Origin: FEN-1297 sp963710735
GTDB taxonomy: Bacteria > Bacteroidota > Ignavibacteria > Ignavibacteriales > Ignavibacteriaceae
Assembly: GCA_963710735.1 (NCBI GenBank)
Contig: CAVQBN010000006.1
Location: 434,001-498,000 of the forward strand
Direction of reading: 5' to 3'
Length of the DNA: 64,000 bases
Below the pieces are notes generated by a model. It ran no database searches. It was not told the DNA's origin and worked only from the letters and a program-made list of their open reading frames with translations. A program made the translations under genes and the position numbers. Positions 55,953 to 64,000 of the stretch are shown piece after piece. The number at the start of each line of letters is the position of its first letter. Position 1 is the first letter of the stretch.

Positions 55953-58355
55953 TTATTCTACCTTAATTATCCGAAAACCAATTGCCGGAATAGTAATTGA
56001 AATTTCGTTCTCTGTTATTTTATATTTATCACCTGAATATAAATCAGTCCCTGAAGTTAAATCGTAAAACTTTGGTAAAGTAATATTCAATTTTTCAGGC
56101 TTGTTACTTTTATTTAATGCAATCAAAATTCTTTCATTCATATCTGAGCGTAAATAAACATAATTATTGGTATCCGCTACAAATGTCTGAAAATCTCCAT
56201 ATCTCAATGCAGAATTATTATCTCTTATATTTATAATTTTTCTAACATCGTGAAGAGTTTCTTTTTCCCAGGAGGATAGTTTATCTCCAAACCGCATCAT
56301 TCTTCTGTTATCCGGATCAGCTGCTCCTGTCATTCCGATTTCATCGCCGTAGTCGATCACAGGTATCCCAGGAATCGTCAACAGATAACTTAAATAAAGT
56401 TTAAGCTTTTCATAACTTGATTCATGTTTAACAGTTGGCGGATTAGTCCATCCTATCTCTGAAGCATTATTTCCGTCCAAAGGTATTTCGCCATCTGCAA
56501 ATGCCATAAATCTGACTTTATCATGACTGTCCATTATATTTCCCATTAGGCTGTTTTCACCATAAACAGAAAATGATTTTTGCAACTCATTGTCGAGTTT
56601 TTTAAAGGAAGCACCTTTTTCTAAAAACGTTGGAATAGCAACGTCATAAAGATTAAAATTGAATTGAGCATTAAGCTGACCGTTATTAACATATGAATTC
56701 ACTAAATTGTAGCTGCCGAAAGTTTCGCCAATCTGATAAATTTTTCTGTTTTCCGGAATTTCGATTTCTTTTTTAATTTTTTCTGTAAGCAGCCTCCAAA
56801 ATTTATTTGGAATATGCTTAACGGCATCATGTCTAAACCCGTCCGCATCAGTTTGTTTAAGCCACCAAACGGCATTGTCAGTCATAAATTCCCTTGCAGC
56901 CTTAGAACCTACAAAATTAAAAGTCGGTAGATAAGTATCGAACCATGTAGTCAGCCTTTCTTCATCCCAAAGTCTCAAGTTTCTTTTACCGTTTGGAAGA
57001 TAAAGTACACCAAACCAATCCCGGTGTTTTTTATATAAAGAATTCTTTATAAAAACATGATGGGCTACATAGTCTAATAAAACTTTAATTTTATGTTGAT
57101 GGGCAGTTGAAATTAATTTTTTTAACAAGACCATATTGCCAAAGTGTTCTTCAACCTTAAAAGAGTGCAAAGGCCAATAGCCGTGATAGCCGGTATAAAG
57201 CCGATGAGGTGCTGGATACTCCCTATAAGCACTATCAGGATTATCGACAACAGGAGAAATCCAAAGAGTATTAACACCGAGTGAATCAAAATAACCTGAA
57301 TTAATTTTATCTAATAACCCTTGTAAATCGCCACCCTGATAATTTGCTTTATATGAAAGATCAGGCAGTACAATTGGTTTATCATTGCTTTTATTCCCAT
57401 CATAAAATCTGTCAATCATTATTGAATAAATAATCTGATCCTGTAATGTTATATTTTTTTCATTACCGGCAGGAACACCTTTGAACAAATGGACAGTCTG
57501 TATATTGGAAGTTTGACCGTCTTTATGAACAGCTAATCTAATGGTTACATTTTTATTAAGAGCTTTCCCGGTAATTTTTAATTCAATTTTACTTCCGGTT
57601 ATTTTGATCTGGTACTCAGGAATTTTTACATTATTTATTAAAGCAATAATATTAGAATTTTCAACCGGTAAAGAGCCGTTTCCTTTTTCAACATGAAAAT
57701 ATAAATTAACACAAGTATCGGTAATTGATTTACCTAAAATATCTAAATAAATTTTTTCGGTATGCCTGGGCAAAATGCTGAAAGCAGAATTAAGCCCGCC
57801 CATTCCGTTAGGTACTTTATCGGTGTTCGATGGGTCCACAATTTCTTTTCCGTCAACATAAAATCTATATTGATAACTGCCAGGTTCTAAATTAATTTTC
57901 AAATGATAAACACCATTTTCGAATTTCATCGGCAGGCTTTGTCTGTTCCATCCATTAAAACTTCCGAATAAATTAACAGTTTTAGGATTTCCTTCCGGTT
58001 TATAAGTGAACGAATAAGTTTGAGGAATTTCTGAAATTACCGGGAGTTCATAATCCTTGCCATTGAAAGTGAAGTCAATTAAATCCAGGCCTTCAAAATT
58101 TTTATTAGAGGTCAAGCAAAGTGTTTTGATTTTTGGTAAGTAAGAAACTTCAACATTTTTATTTTGTTTAAAATTTACTTTGTATTCATTGGCATAAAAA
58201 ATATCACTGACCAGAATTGAATCCGTTTTACCAGCAGTTAAATGAATAGGCTGAATTAAATCCGTAATACCCTGTGCATTTAATGTAAACGAAATTAAAA
58301 TAATTAGATAAAGGGTTTGTATATAATTCCTCATGTTGTTAAAGTTAAAATTCAT
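55953..58355 (-). CDS. Exported GH13 alpha-amylase family glycoside hydrolase
   Basis: A signal peptide (IQTLYLIILISFTLNAQ) is followed by an E-set/CBM48-like glycogen-binding domain (NLFGSFNGWNRQSLPMKF to GSYQYRFYVDGKEI), a further beta domain, and the GH13 barrel. Catalytic residues in the longest frame are nucleophile Asp519 (DGFRHDAVKH), acid/base Glu553 (QIGETFG) and Asp618 (NIMDSHDKVR). Region I reads KVLLDYVAHH where DxxxNH is usual, so Asn is replaced by Ala, which may mark a neopullulanase/cyclomaltodextrinase-like specificity. The frame starts at 58382, but GGAG eight bases before the ATG at 58355 favours that start. Confidence 0.88.
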   Translation of the reverse strand: MNFNFNNMRNYIQTLYLIILISFTLNAQGITDLIQPIHLTAGKTDSILVSDIFYANEYKVNFKQNKNVEVSYLPKIKTLCLTSNKNFEGLDLIDFTFNGKDYELPVISEIPQTYSFTYKPEGNPKTVNLFGSFNGWNRQSLPMKFENGVYHLKINLEPGSYQYRFYVDGKEIVDPSNTDKVPNGMGGLNSAFSILPRHTEKIYLDILGKSITDTCVNLYFHVEKGNGSLPVENSNIIALINNVKIPEYQIKITGSKIELKITGKALNKNVTIRLAVHKDGQTSNIQTVHLFKGVPAGNEKNITLQDQIIYSIMIDRFYDGNKSNDKPIVLPDLSYKANYQGGDLQGLLDKINSGYFDSLGVNTLWISPVVDNPDSAYREYPAPHRLYTGYHGYWPLHSFKVEEHFGNMVLLKKLISTAHQHKIKVLLDYVAHHVFIKNSLYKKHRDWFGVLYLPNGKRNLRLWDEERLTTWFDTYLPTFNFVGSKAAREFMTDNAVWWLKQTDADGFRHDAVKHIPNKFWRLLTEKIKKEIEIPENRKIYQIGETFGSYNLVNSYVNNGQLNAQFNFNLYDVAIPTFLEKGASFKKLDNELQKSFSVYGENSLMGNIMDSHDKVRFMAFADGEIPLDGNNASEIGWTNPPTVKHESSYEKLKLYLSYLLTIPGIPVIDYGDEIGMTGAADPDNRRMMRFGDKLSSWEKETLHDVRKIINIRDNNSALRYGDFQTFVADTNNYVYLRSDMNERILIALNKSNKPEKLNITLPKFYDLTSGTDLYSGDKYKITENEISITIPAIGFRIIKVE

Positions 58356-58624
58356 TTTCATTTCTCCAAAAAAGATCTTCATTCTGCTTTTACCGAGATG
58401 TTCATTAAATAATTTGTAAAGTTAGTAAAAAGATAATTGAATGGCTTGTTAAAAATCTCAAGGGTAAACACTTATATGCCGGGATTTTAAATGACTACAA
58501 GAAACATCCACGTATCCGTAATGCAAAGCATGATAAAATTTAAAAAGTAACTTAGTAAAATGTTTTTGGAATTTGGTATAATATTTCAATAAACGAAGAA
58601 TTGTTCGATTTAATTTAAGGGGGA

Positions 58625-58653
58625 AAAAAGAAAGCCTGTTTTTCAACAGGCTT
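58625..58653 (-). terminator. Terminator of the HU gene
   Basis: A 9-bp stem, AAGCCTGTT/AACAGGCTT (58632-58640 and 58645-58653), has a four-base loop and is followed on the minus strand by TCTTTTTTCC. It lies 14 bases after the HU stop. Confidence 0.85.
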
Positions 58654-58666
58654 TTATCTAAACTGA

Positions 58667-58960
58667 TTATTTTTTAGTTAATACAGCGTCTTTGGCTGCT
58701 TTTGCAATTCTGAATTTGAGTGCCTTTTTGGCAGGGATAACCATTGATTCGCCTGTGGCAGGGTTTCTACCGACTCTTTTCTTTCGGTTAACGACAAGCA
58801 ATTTCCCCAGGCCTGGAAGAACAAAAGATTTTTTAGCTTCTTTGTAAGCTAAAGAGACAAGTTCGTCTAAAAATTCGCCGGACAATTTTTTTGTTGTACC
58901 GGTTTTTTTTGAAAGATGATCCAAAATTTGACCTTTGGTCATAGGCTTTGCTGCTGCCAT
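58667..58960 (-). CDS. HU family DNA-binding protein
   Basis: HU is a dimeric nucleoid protein that bends DNA. The 97 residues include KGQILDHLSKKTG, ELVSLAYKEAKKSFVLPGLG and the arm region RVGRNPATGESMVIPAKKAL, ending KFRIAKAAKDAVL. A short Ala/Lys N-terminal extension precedes the usual start of the fold. It is monocistronic and has a strong terminator. The gap on its downstream side (58383-58624) holds no convincing gene. Confidence 0.95.
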   Translation of the reverse strand: MAAAKPMTKGQILDHLSKKTGTTKKLSGEFLDELVSLAYKEAKKSFVLPGLGKLLVVNRKKRVGRNPATGESMVIPAKKALKFRIAKAAKDAVLTKK

Positions 58961-59080
58961 AGCGTTTTCCTTTTTTAATTATTTAATAAGTTATTTCGAA
59001 GGTTAATTTAAAAATAAAAATGCTTAAAAAAAATATTAATTCAATTATTTTTGAAAATTATTGAACTTTATCCATCAATT

Positions 59081-59176
59081 TACCCCCTTCAGGGTATTAT
59101 GAAGCCCAATAATGGGGCTTAAAGTCTGCTTGGCAATCAAAACTCGGCTTTGCAACAGCTTTCTACCCTTTGTAGC
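59081..59176. other. Structured intergenic stretch of small hairpins
   Basis: Between HU and the receptor gene (divergent) lies a more GC-rich patch with three short inverted repeats: TACCC/GGGTA (59081-59085, 59092-59096), AAGCCC/GGGCTT (59102-59107, 59115-59120) and CTAC/GTAG (59163-59166, 59172-59175). No long ORF fits. It could be a leader structure, a small RNA or a repeat remnant. Confidence 0.35.
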
Positions 59177-59243
59177 TTAAAATTTATTTACTTATTTTCA
59201 TACATAATATTATTAATAAATTGAATCGCCCTTGTTTAATAGA

Positions 59244-61178
59244 ATGAAACTTCTGCCTATTTTATTTCTTATTCTCATTACCTCCGCACAGTCTCAATCT
59301 TTCGATTCCACAAAAACAAAAAAACAAATTCACATTAACGATTCTCTTAAGACTGCTGTAAAAGATACTCTCGCAATAAATGATTCATTAAAGAAATCAT
59401 CTGCAAAAATAAAATCCATTAAACCAATTTATGAAGAGCCATTAGATTCTTACAGTAACTTTATAAACAGGAAAACAATTAATTCATTAGACTACCGGTA
59501 TACTGGGGATTTATTCAAACCTTTTAATTTTTACTTTACCAGAGATTACGGTTTTATTGGACAGCCTAATGAAATTATGTTATACGGGTTGGGGTTTAAT
59601 AGTATTAGTTATTTTGAAGACGGTGTTTCTATCAACAATAGACTAACTAATTCATTGGATTTAAACTATGTCCAATCCGAATACATTGATTCGATTGAAG
59701 TTATTCCTTCACCAAGAGGGTTTTTATACGGATCAATTAGCAATCCAAATACTGTGAATTTTATTTCCAGAGATTTTATTGCCGTAAAACCTTACTCAAG
59801 GATTAAATATTATCAAGGACCTTTTGGCGAGGCATTAGTTGACGGTATTTTTAACGAAAAGATATTTAAAAGATTTGAACTTTCATTTGACGTAACCAAT
59901 AGAAAAGTTGACAGTAGCTATACTAACAGTAGTTTCAGCATTTGGCAGACAAAAGTCAGGTTGAAGTATTTTTTATCGAACAAAATTAATTTAACCGGAA
60001 GTTATGATTTCTATAACTCAAAAGTAGGTTTAAACGGGGGAGTTAATGTAGATAGTATTGCTAAAACTTATACAGACATAAATCATTATTTATATGATGA
60101 GATTTTAGCACCGGTAAATTATCCTTTCCGGAATCAAAGTGTTAAAGACCATTTATTCAACCTTAACTTATTAGGCAAATTTGCGCCTAATTCTTTAACT
60201 GATTTAAATGTTTATTATAAATATAACCAGACTAATTTAAATCAATTTCAAGATACAACATTCTATAAGACGGTTGGCAAGAATAAGATTTATGGAATTG
60301 CATTTAGACAAACTTATTCACCGGATGTTTTTAACATTCAGCTGAATGCAAATTATGAAAAAGCGGATATCCGATATTATTCTCTTTCAAACACATACCT
60401 AAATTATTACCCGGTTAATTATAACAATTATTCAGTGTCTTCTATTTTTTCTTTAAGATTATTCGACAGCACTTTAATCCCCTCAATATACTATAAGTAT
60501 GAAAATGAGTCGGGAAATATTTATCAACCTTCAATTAACGGTAATTATAATGGATATGGTGCCGATCTTTCTTACTATTACTTAAAGAACTCAAAAATTT
60601 ACATTGGTTATTCTAATTATAAAACGTACGCACATTCCGGCATTGTAAAAAATTTCGAACTGGGCGCTTCATTGTCAAGCGGAGAATTCTTTGCTGATCT
60701 AAAATATTTTAGACGAAATAATCTTGCTTTACCGGATAGATATCCGTTTTTAACTTATGATAATTACTATTCAGATTTAGAAGGGGTTGGGCTTAATCTT
60801 AATTTTATGATTTGGAAAATAGGGCTTGAGACAACAACTTCTTATTATTCTACTAATAATTATTCTCAGCTTTTATATTTGCTGCCAAAGATTAATTTTA
60901 CCGGAGGCCTTTATTATAAAGATCTGCTGTTCCATTCAAATCTAAATTTGAAAACCGGTTTTGTATTTCATTTTAACAGTAAGCAAGAATTCTTGAATAA
61001 TCAATATGTAAATCAAAACAGTGATTTGGATTTCACTTTGGTTGGTACTATTCAAACGCTTGCAACTATTTATTTTACGTGGCAAAACTTATTAGATAAC
61101 CAGTATTATATGATTCCTTATTACCCTATGCCTCGAAGAGCAATTAGGTTTGGAATTGCATGGGTTTTATTCGATTAG
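59244..61178 (+). CDS. TonB-dependent receptor-like outer-membrane protein
   Basis: A signal peptide (LLPILFLILITSAQSQS) is followed by a low-complexity Ser/Lys/Asp-rich stretch and a plug-like domain (IMLYGLGFNSISYFEDGVSI, YIDSIEVIPSPRGFLYG). A barrel of many aromatic strands then ends with a C-terminal strand (RRAIRFGIAWVLFD). It lacks the N-terminal carboxypeptidase-like domain of SusC proteins, and I see no clear TonB box. The substrate is unknown. A TTG at 59232 extends the frame; ATG at 59244 is the natural start. Confidence 0.8.
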   Translation: MKLLPILFLILITSAQSQSFDSTKTKKQIHINDSLKTAVKDTLAINDSLKKSSAKIKSIKPIYEEPLDSYSNFINRKTINSLDYRYTGDLFKPFNFYFTRDYGFIGQPNEIMLYGLGFNSISYFEDGVSINNRLTNSLDLNYVQSEYIDSIEVIPSPRGFLYGSISNPNTVNFISRDFIAVKPYSRIKYYQGPFGEALVDGIFNEKIFKRFELSFDVTNRKVDSSYTNSSFSIWQTKVRLKYFLSNKINLTGSYDFYNSKVGLNGGVNVDSIAKTYTDINHYLYDEILAPVNYPFRNQSVKDHLFNLNLLGKFAPNSLTDLNVYYKYNQTNLNQFQDTTFYKTVGKNKIYGIAFRQTYSPDVFNIQLNANYEKADIRYYSLSNTYLNYYPVNYNNYSVSSIFSLRLFDSTLIPSIYYKYENESGNIYQPSINGNYNGYGADLSYYYLKNSKIYIGYSNYKTYAHSGIVKNFELGASLSSGEFFADLKYFRRNNLALPDRYPFLTYDNYYSDLEGVGLNLNFMIWKIGLETTTSYYSTNNYSQLLYLLPKINFTGGLYYKDLLFHSNLNLKTGFVFHFNSKQEFLNNQYVNQNSDLDFTLVGTIQTLATIYFTWQNLLDNQYYMIPYYPMPRRAIRFGIAWVLFD

Positions 61179-61246
61179 AATTTTCCCCATTAAAAATATT
61201 CCAAACTTTTGTATTTTATAAATAGTTCGGCACAGAAATATTAAAA

Positions 61247-61966
61247 TTATAGACTCAACATATCTTTAAACTTTATTGCCTGTCTTCTTGAGACTTCAAT
61301 TTTATTACCGCCCTTTAACTTAACAAGCAAACCCCCGTTCAACCAGGGTTCTATATTTTCAATATATTTTAAATTTATAATGTGTTTTCTGTTTGCTCTA
61401 AAAAACGTTTTATTATCCAACCGTTCATCAAGATAATTTAAAGTTCTGAGAATTAATGGTTTATTATCGTCAAAATATAATCTGACGTAGTTGCCCTCAG
61501 ATTCAAATAAGCGAACGGATTGAAGCTTTACAAACCAGCATCTTTCACCGTCTTTAACAAACACCTGGTCGTCTTCGCTTAAAACAGGCGTTTCAGAACT
61601 TTGTACCGAAGTTTTCCTTTTTTGTTCAATTATTTTTTTAACGGTTTCTTCTAATCGCATTGGTTCGATTGGTTTTAATAAATAATCCATTGCGTTATAT
61701 TCAAAAGCTTTCAAAGCATACTCATCGTAAGCTGTAGTAAAGATAACTGTAGGTACGCTGTCTAATTCTTCAAGAAGCTCAAAACCGTTTTTGCCCGGCA
61801 TTTGAATATCCAGAAAAATCAGATCGGGACTTAACTCAGTTATTTTATTGAGCGCATCTTCAACATTAACGGCTTCGCCTACAATATTAATTTCTTTATA
61901 GGGGGCCAGTAATCTGCGGAGTTCAACTCTCGCTAATCTTTCGTCGTCAATTATTAAAGCTTTCAT
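61247..61966 (-). CDS. LytTR-family response regulator
   Basis: A receiver domain (residues 1 to about 120) has phosphoacceptor Asp in LIFLDIQMPGKNGFELLE, TTAYDEYALKAFEYNAMDYL and a conserved Lys in YLLKPIEP. The C-terminal LytTR DNA-binding domain follows (VFVKDGERCWFVKL, LFESEGNYVRLYFD, FFRANRKHIINLKYIENIEP). It is an AlgR/LytR-type transcription factor that binds as a dimer to direct repeats. The gene overlaps the kinase gene by 20 bases, so the pair forms one two-component system. Confidence 0.93.
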   Translation of the reverse strand: MKALIIDDERLARVELRRLLAPYKEINIVGEAVNVEDALNKITELSPDLIFLDIQMPGKNGFELLEELDSVPTVIFTTAYDEYALKAFEYNAMDYLLKPIEPMRLEETVKKIIEQKRKTSVQSSETPVLSEDDQVFVKDGERCWFVKLQSVRLFESEGNYVRLYFDDNKPLILRTLNYLDERLDNKTFFRANRKHIINLKYIENIEPWLNGGLLVKLKGGNKIEVSRRQAIKFKDMLSL

Positions 61967-63095
61967 TTTTTATCCCTCCTGTTGGAATGACTAATTTTGC
62001 TATTACTATATTTTCAGATTCATTTTTTATTGTAAAGGAAGCTTTTTCTCCATACAGCAGATGCAGCCTATGCTTCGTGTTGCTAATACCGAATCCCGAA
62101 GAATTTTGTAATGCGCCCTCTTCAATTTGTCCGCTGTTCTTAATATCTATATACAGATTAGAATTAATTACTTCGACCTTAATAACAATTTCACCACCTT
62201 CGGTTTTTTTGGAAATGCCATGTTTAATTCCATTTTCCACTAATGTTTGAATCATCATCGGGGGTATTTCTATCTTACTTGATTTAGGATCAATATCAAT
62301 CTTAAACTTTAACCGTTCTTCAAATCTTACTGATTCCAGTTCAAGATAATCTGTTACCGTTTGCATTTCTTCCTGCAATGATACGGTTTCTATCCTTTCC
62401 ATCTTCAGCGAATATCTAAGAAGATTTGAAAGCCTTGTTACTGCAGATTGTGCAGTTACAGGATCTACACCGATTAAAGCACGGATACTATTTAATGCAT
62501 TAAACATAAAATGAGGATTCAATTGCGATTTTAAAGTCTTCAATTCAAAATCTTTTACTGCCGCTTCCCAAATGTATGACTCAATTTCTGCTCTTTTATA
62601 ATTTTCAAAGAAGTGAACTGAAAAATAAATGAGCTCCCAAAGTAAAATTATTGTTGTTGCCTGAAAAACTTCCACAAATATAATTGCAACTTTAAATTTT
62701 TCTAAGTATTCAATATTTGTTGCAATATCTAGAATATACATTAGTGCATAAATTATTATGCCCATAATTAAACTAGATATTAAAACTCTGGGAACAATCC
62801 TTTTTAAAGAAAGGTTAATCCAATTATGTTTTTTTATTATACCGCGGAAAATATGAGTGAAACATAAACCTGTAAAACAAAAATATAAAATCGATAATAA
62901 TTTATCTCCGGTTATATGCTTTAATGACGCAAGTAAGATAATATTAACAAGCGCAAATGCTAACCACCCTGATATCTGACTAATCCAATATGCTTTTTTT
63001 CTATTCATTCTAAAATTATTCTCAGTAACCCCTGGAAATTTTAGATAATTTGTGGAAAAATAAGTACTATATAAAGGAAATTTATTAAAACTCAT
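61947..63095 (-). CDS. LytS-like sensor histidine kinase
   Basis: Four to five TM helices (about 35-165) are followed by a short coiled coil and a His_kinase (PF06580) domain with LKSQLNPHFMFNALNSIRAL (phospho-His in NPHF). An ATPase domain then has QTLVENGIKHGISKKTEGGE (N box) and SSGFGISNTKHRLHLLYG (G box). It would sense a membrane or small-ligand signal and phosphorylate the overlapping LytTR regulator. The ATG at 63095 leaves a 29-residue tail before the MNRKKAYWISQ start (63008) seen in relatives, so the start is uncertain. Confidence 0.92.
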   Translation of the reverse strand: MSFNKFPLYSTYFSTNYLKFPGVTENNFRMNRKKAYWISQISGWLAFALVNIILLASLKHITGDKLLSILYFCFTGLCFTHIFRGIIKKHNWINLSLKRIVPRVLISSLIMGIIIYALMYILDIATNIEYLEKFKVAIIFVEVFQATTIILLWELIYFSVHFFENYKRAEIESYIWEAAVKDFELKTLKSQLNPHFMFNALNSIRALIGVDPVTAQSAVTRLSNLLRYSLKMERIETVSLQEEMQTVTDYLELESVRFEERLKFKIDIDPKSSKIEIPPMMIQTLVENGIKHGISKKTEGGEIVIKVEVINSNLYIDIKNSGQIEEGALQNSSGFGISNTKHRLHLLYGEKASFTIKNESENIVIAKLVIPTGGIKNESFNN

Positions 63096-63172
63096 TAAAT
63101 ATAATCGTTATCAGTCTAAAAGAAAATTAGATTCCTTATATTTAGTTATAAACCTAATGTAGGTTTAAAACT

Positions 63173-63202
63173 CAATTCCCCCGGAGAGAGTCGGGGGAAT
63201 TG
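63173..63202. other. Strong GC-rich hairpin in the 421-base gap before the lipocalin gene
   Basis: CAATTCCCCC (63173-63182) pairs perfectly with GGGGGAATTG (63193-63202) around the loop GGAGAGAGTC. There is no T tract on either strand. It lies about 78 bases upstream of the kinase gene start and 316 bases before the lipocalin gene. An AAGGAG and a short TTG-started ORF (63221-63322, 33 codons) follow at once on the plus strand. The remainder of 63096-63517 is AT-rich, with a TATCTTTG box at 63464-63471. Confidence 0.5.
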
Positions 63203-63517
63203 AAAAGGAGAGAGATATTTTTGCCAATCACTAGCATTATTTCTCATTTTAGGTGCTTAAAAATAGGAGTAAAATTACAGACCAGCAGAATTTTTATTAT
63301 TAAAGGCAAAATACAGGGATAAACGGAACTAGATGTGTTTGATTAAATCCTATTTGATTTTATATAAAGATCAATAAGAATATGAAACTTCAGCCGATTT
63401 TTCTTTACTGGAAATAAAGAAATTTTTTATCTTATATTTAAGAGACAAAATTCCAATCCAATTTATCTTTGCGTCTAATAAATCAATGGTTATAATTTTC
63501 AAAGGAGAGTAAATGCA

Positions 63518-64000
63518 ATGTATAAGGTATTCAATATTAGAACATTTTCAATTGTTTTGATTTTCTTTTTTATGAGTGTTTCTTTAAAAAGTCAAACTTC
63601 TCCTAGAAACGAGCCTGTCACTGTCGATTCAGTTGATTTAAATAAATATGTTGGTCTTTGGTATGAGATTGCCAAAATTCCAAATAGTTTTCAGCGTAAG
63701 TGTGATCATAATACAACGGCCACATATAAGTTGAGGGAGGACGGAAAGATTGACGTAATCAATAGATGTGTTGAAAAAGACGGAAGTGTAAACGAGGCTA
63801 AAGGAATTGCAAAAGTTGTCGATTCAAAAACAAATTCAAAACTTGAAGTAAGCTTTGTAAGGATTTTGGGTATCTCTTTATTTTGGGGAGATTATTGGAT
63901 AATAGGCTTGGACAAAGATTACAGATATGCCGTTGTTGGTACACCCACAAGGAAATACGGCTGGATATTGAGCCGCACTCCTGAATTATCTCAAAAAGAT
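63518..64000 (+). CDS. Lipocalin (Blc-like), cut by the right edge
   Basis: This was translated by hand from ATG 63518-63520; 161 codons are present and open to base 64000. A signal peptide (SIVLIFFFMSVSLKSQ) lacks a lipobox Cys, so unlike E. coli Blc the protein is probably soluble in the periplasm or secreted. The lipocalin signature is DLNKYVGLWYEIAKIPNSFQ (GxW motif), then NTTATYKLREDGKIDVINRC, LFWGDYWIIGLDKDYRYAVV and GWILSRTP, all matching bacterial lipocalins that bind lysophospholipids or fatty acids. GGAG precedes an earlier ATG at 63513 that is out of frame. Confidence 0.92.
   Translation, partial: MYKVFNIRTFSIVLIFFFMSVSLKSQTSPRNEPVTVDSVDLNKYVGLWYEIAKIPNSFQRKCDHNTTATYKLREDGKIDVINRCVEKDGSVNEAKGIAKVVDSKTNSKLEVSFVRILGISLFWGDYWIIGLDKDYRYAVVGTPTRKYGWILSRTPELSQKD

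Noticed and set aside
58458..58646. 62-residue ORF on the minus strand downstream of HU
   Set aside because: It contains the HU terminator at its start and has no family-like pattern.
1..64000. CRISPR arrays, tRNA genes, insertion sequences, prophage or toxin-antitoxin modules
   Set aside because: I looked for direct-repeat arrays, tRNA T-loop signatures in gaps, transposase motifs and small paired genes and found none.

Overview
The window is low-GC (roughly one third G+C by eye) chromosomal DNA from a Gram-negative bacterium of the Bacteroidota/Chlorobi group, most likely a member of the Ignavibacteria. This rests on a type IX secretion C-terminal sorting domain of the 'SQNYPNPFNPSTNI' kind, the large three-domain IspG, tandem DUF3857 transglutaminase-like exoproteins, LytS/LytTR regulation and TonB/outer-membrane genes. 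Nearly all of it is core or semi-core chromosome. I see no prophage, insertion sequence, CRISPR array or tRNA.

Layout. 1-10.2 kb is housekeeping: dnaG (cut by the window edge), a DJ-1/PfpI protein, ispG, a Nif3-like protein, a coiled-coil zinc-ribbon protein, the RNase P RNA, recJ, yebC-type regulator, ruvC and ruvA. 10.2-17.8 kb is on the minus strand: two tandem DUF3857/transglutaminase-like exported proteins (one lacking its catalytic Cys and His), an FAH-family hydrolase, a periplasmic protein of the family usually mislabelled 'asparagine synthetase B', and clpX. 17.8-23.1 kb holds a TPR protein, a TonB-domain lipoprotein, an anti-sigma/ECF-sigma pair and an outer-membrane barrel with one c-type haem motif. 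clpX, the TPR gene, the TonB gene and the anti-sigma gene all carry indels. 23.4-30.6 kb holds dxr, rseP, osmC, a small acetyltransferase, an amino-acid permease fused to two Usp domains, a MscS-like membrane protein and a small lipoprotein.

30.7-39.7 kb holds a T9SS-exported metallopeptidase, a more GC-rich uppP/YdjC-type deacetylase pair, AMP nucleosidase, rhomboid and PAP2 genes, a DUF4234 protein, a MFS transporter followed by an unannotated 34-residue membrane peptide gene with its own terminator, and an RRM protein. 39.9-46.1 kb holds radA, an alaS broken by a 230-bp patch of frameshifts, and a second ECF sigma/RskA-like anti-sigma pair. 46.1-53.1 kb holds arginase and a run of SpoIID-like, GT4, GT2 and DUF4922 (HIT-like) genes that look functionally linked. 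53.2-64 kb holds an AI-2E family exporter, a DUF885 lipoprotein, a GH13 amylase, HU, an outer-membrane receptor, a LytTR/LytS two-component pair and a lipocalin cut by the window end.

The most useful points for a reader are the clustered indels (assembly error versus real decay), the pseudo-transglutaminase paralogue, the haem-motif barrel, the small membrane peptide behind the MFS gene, the SpoIID/glycosyltransferase/DUF4922 cassette, and several structured intergenic elements. No clearly new defence or mobile system was found.
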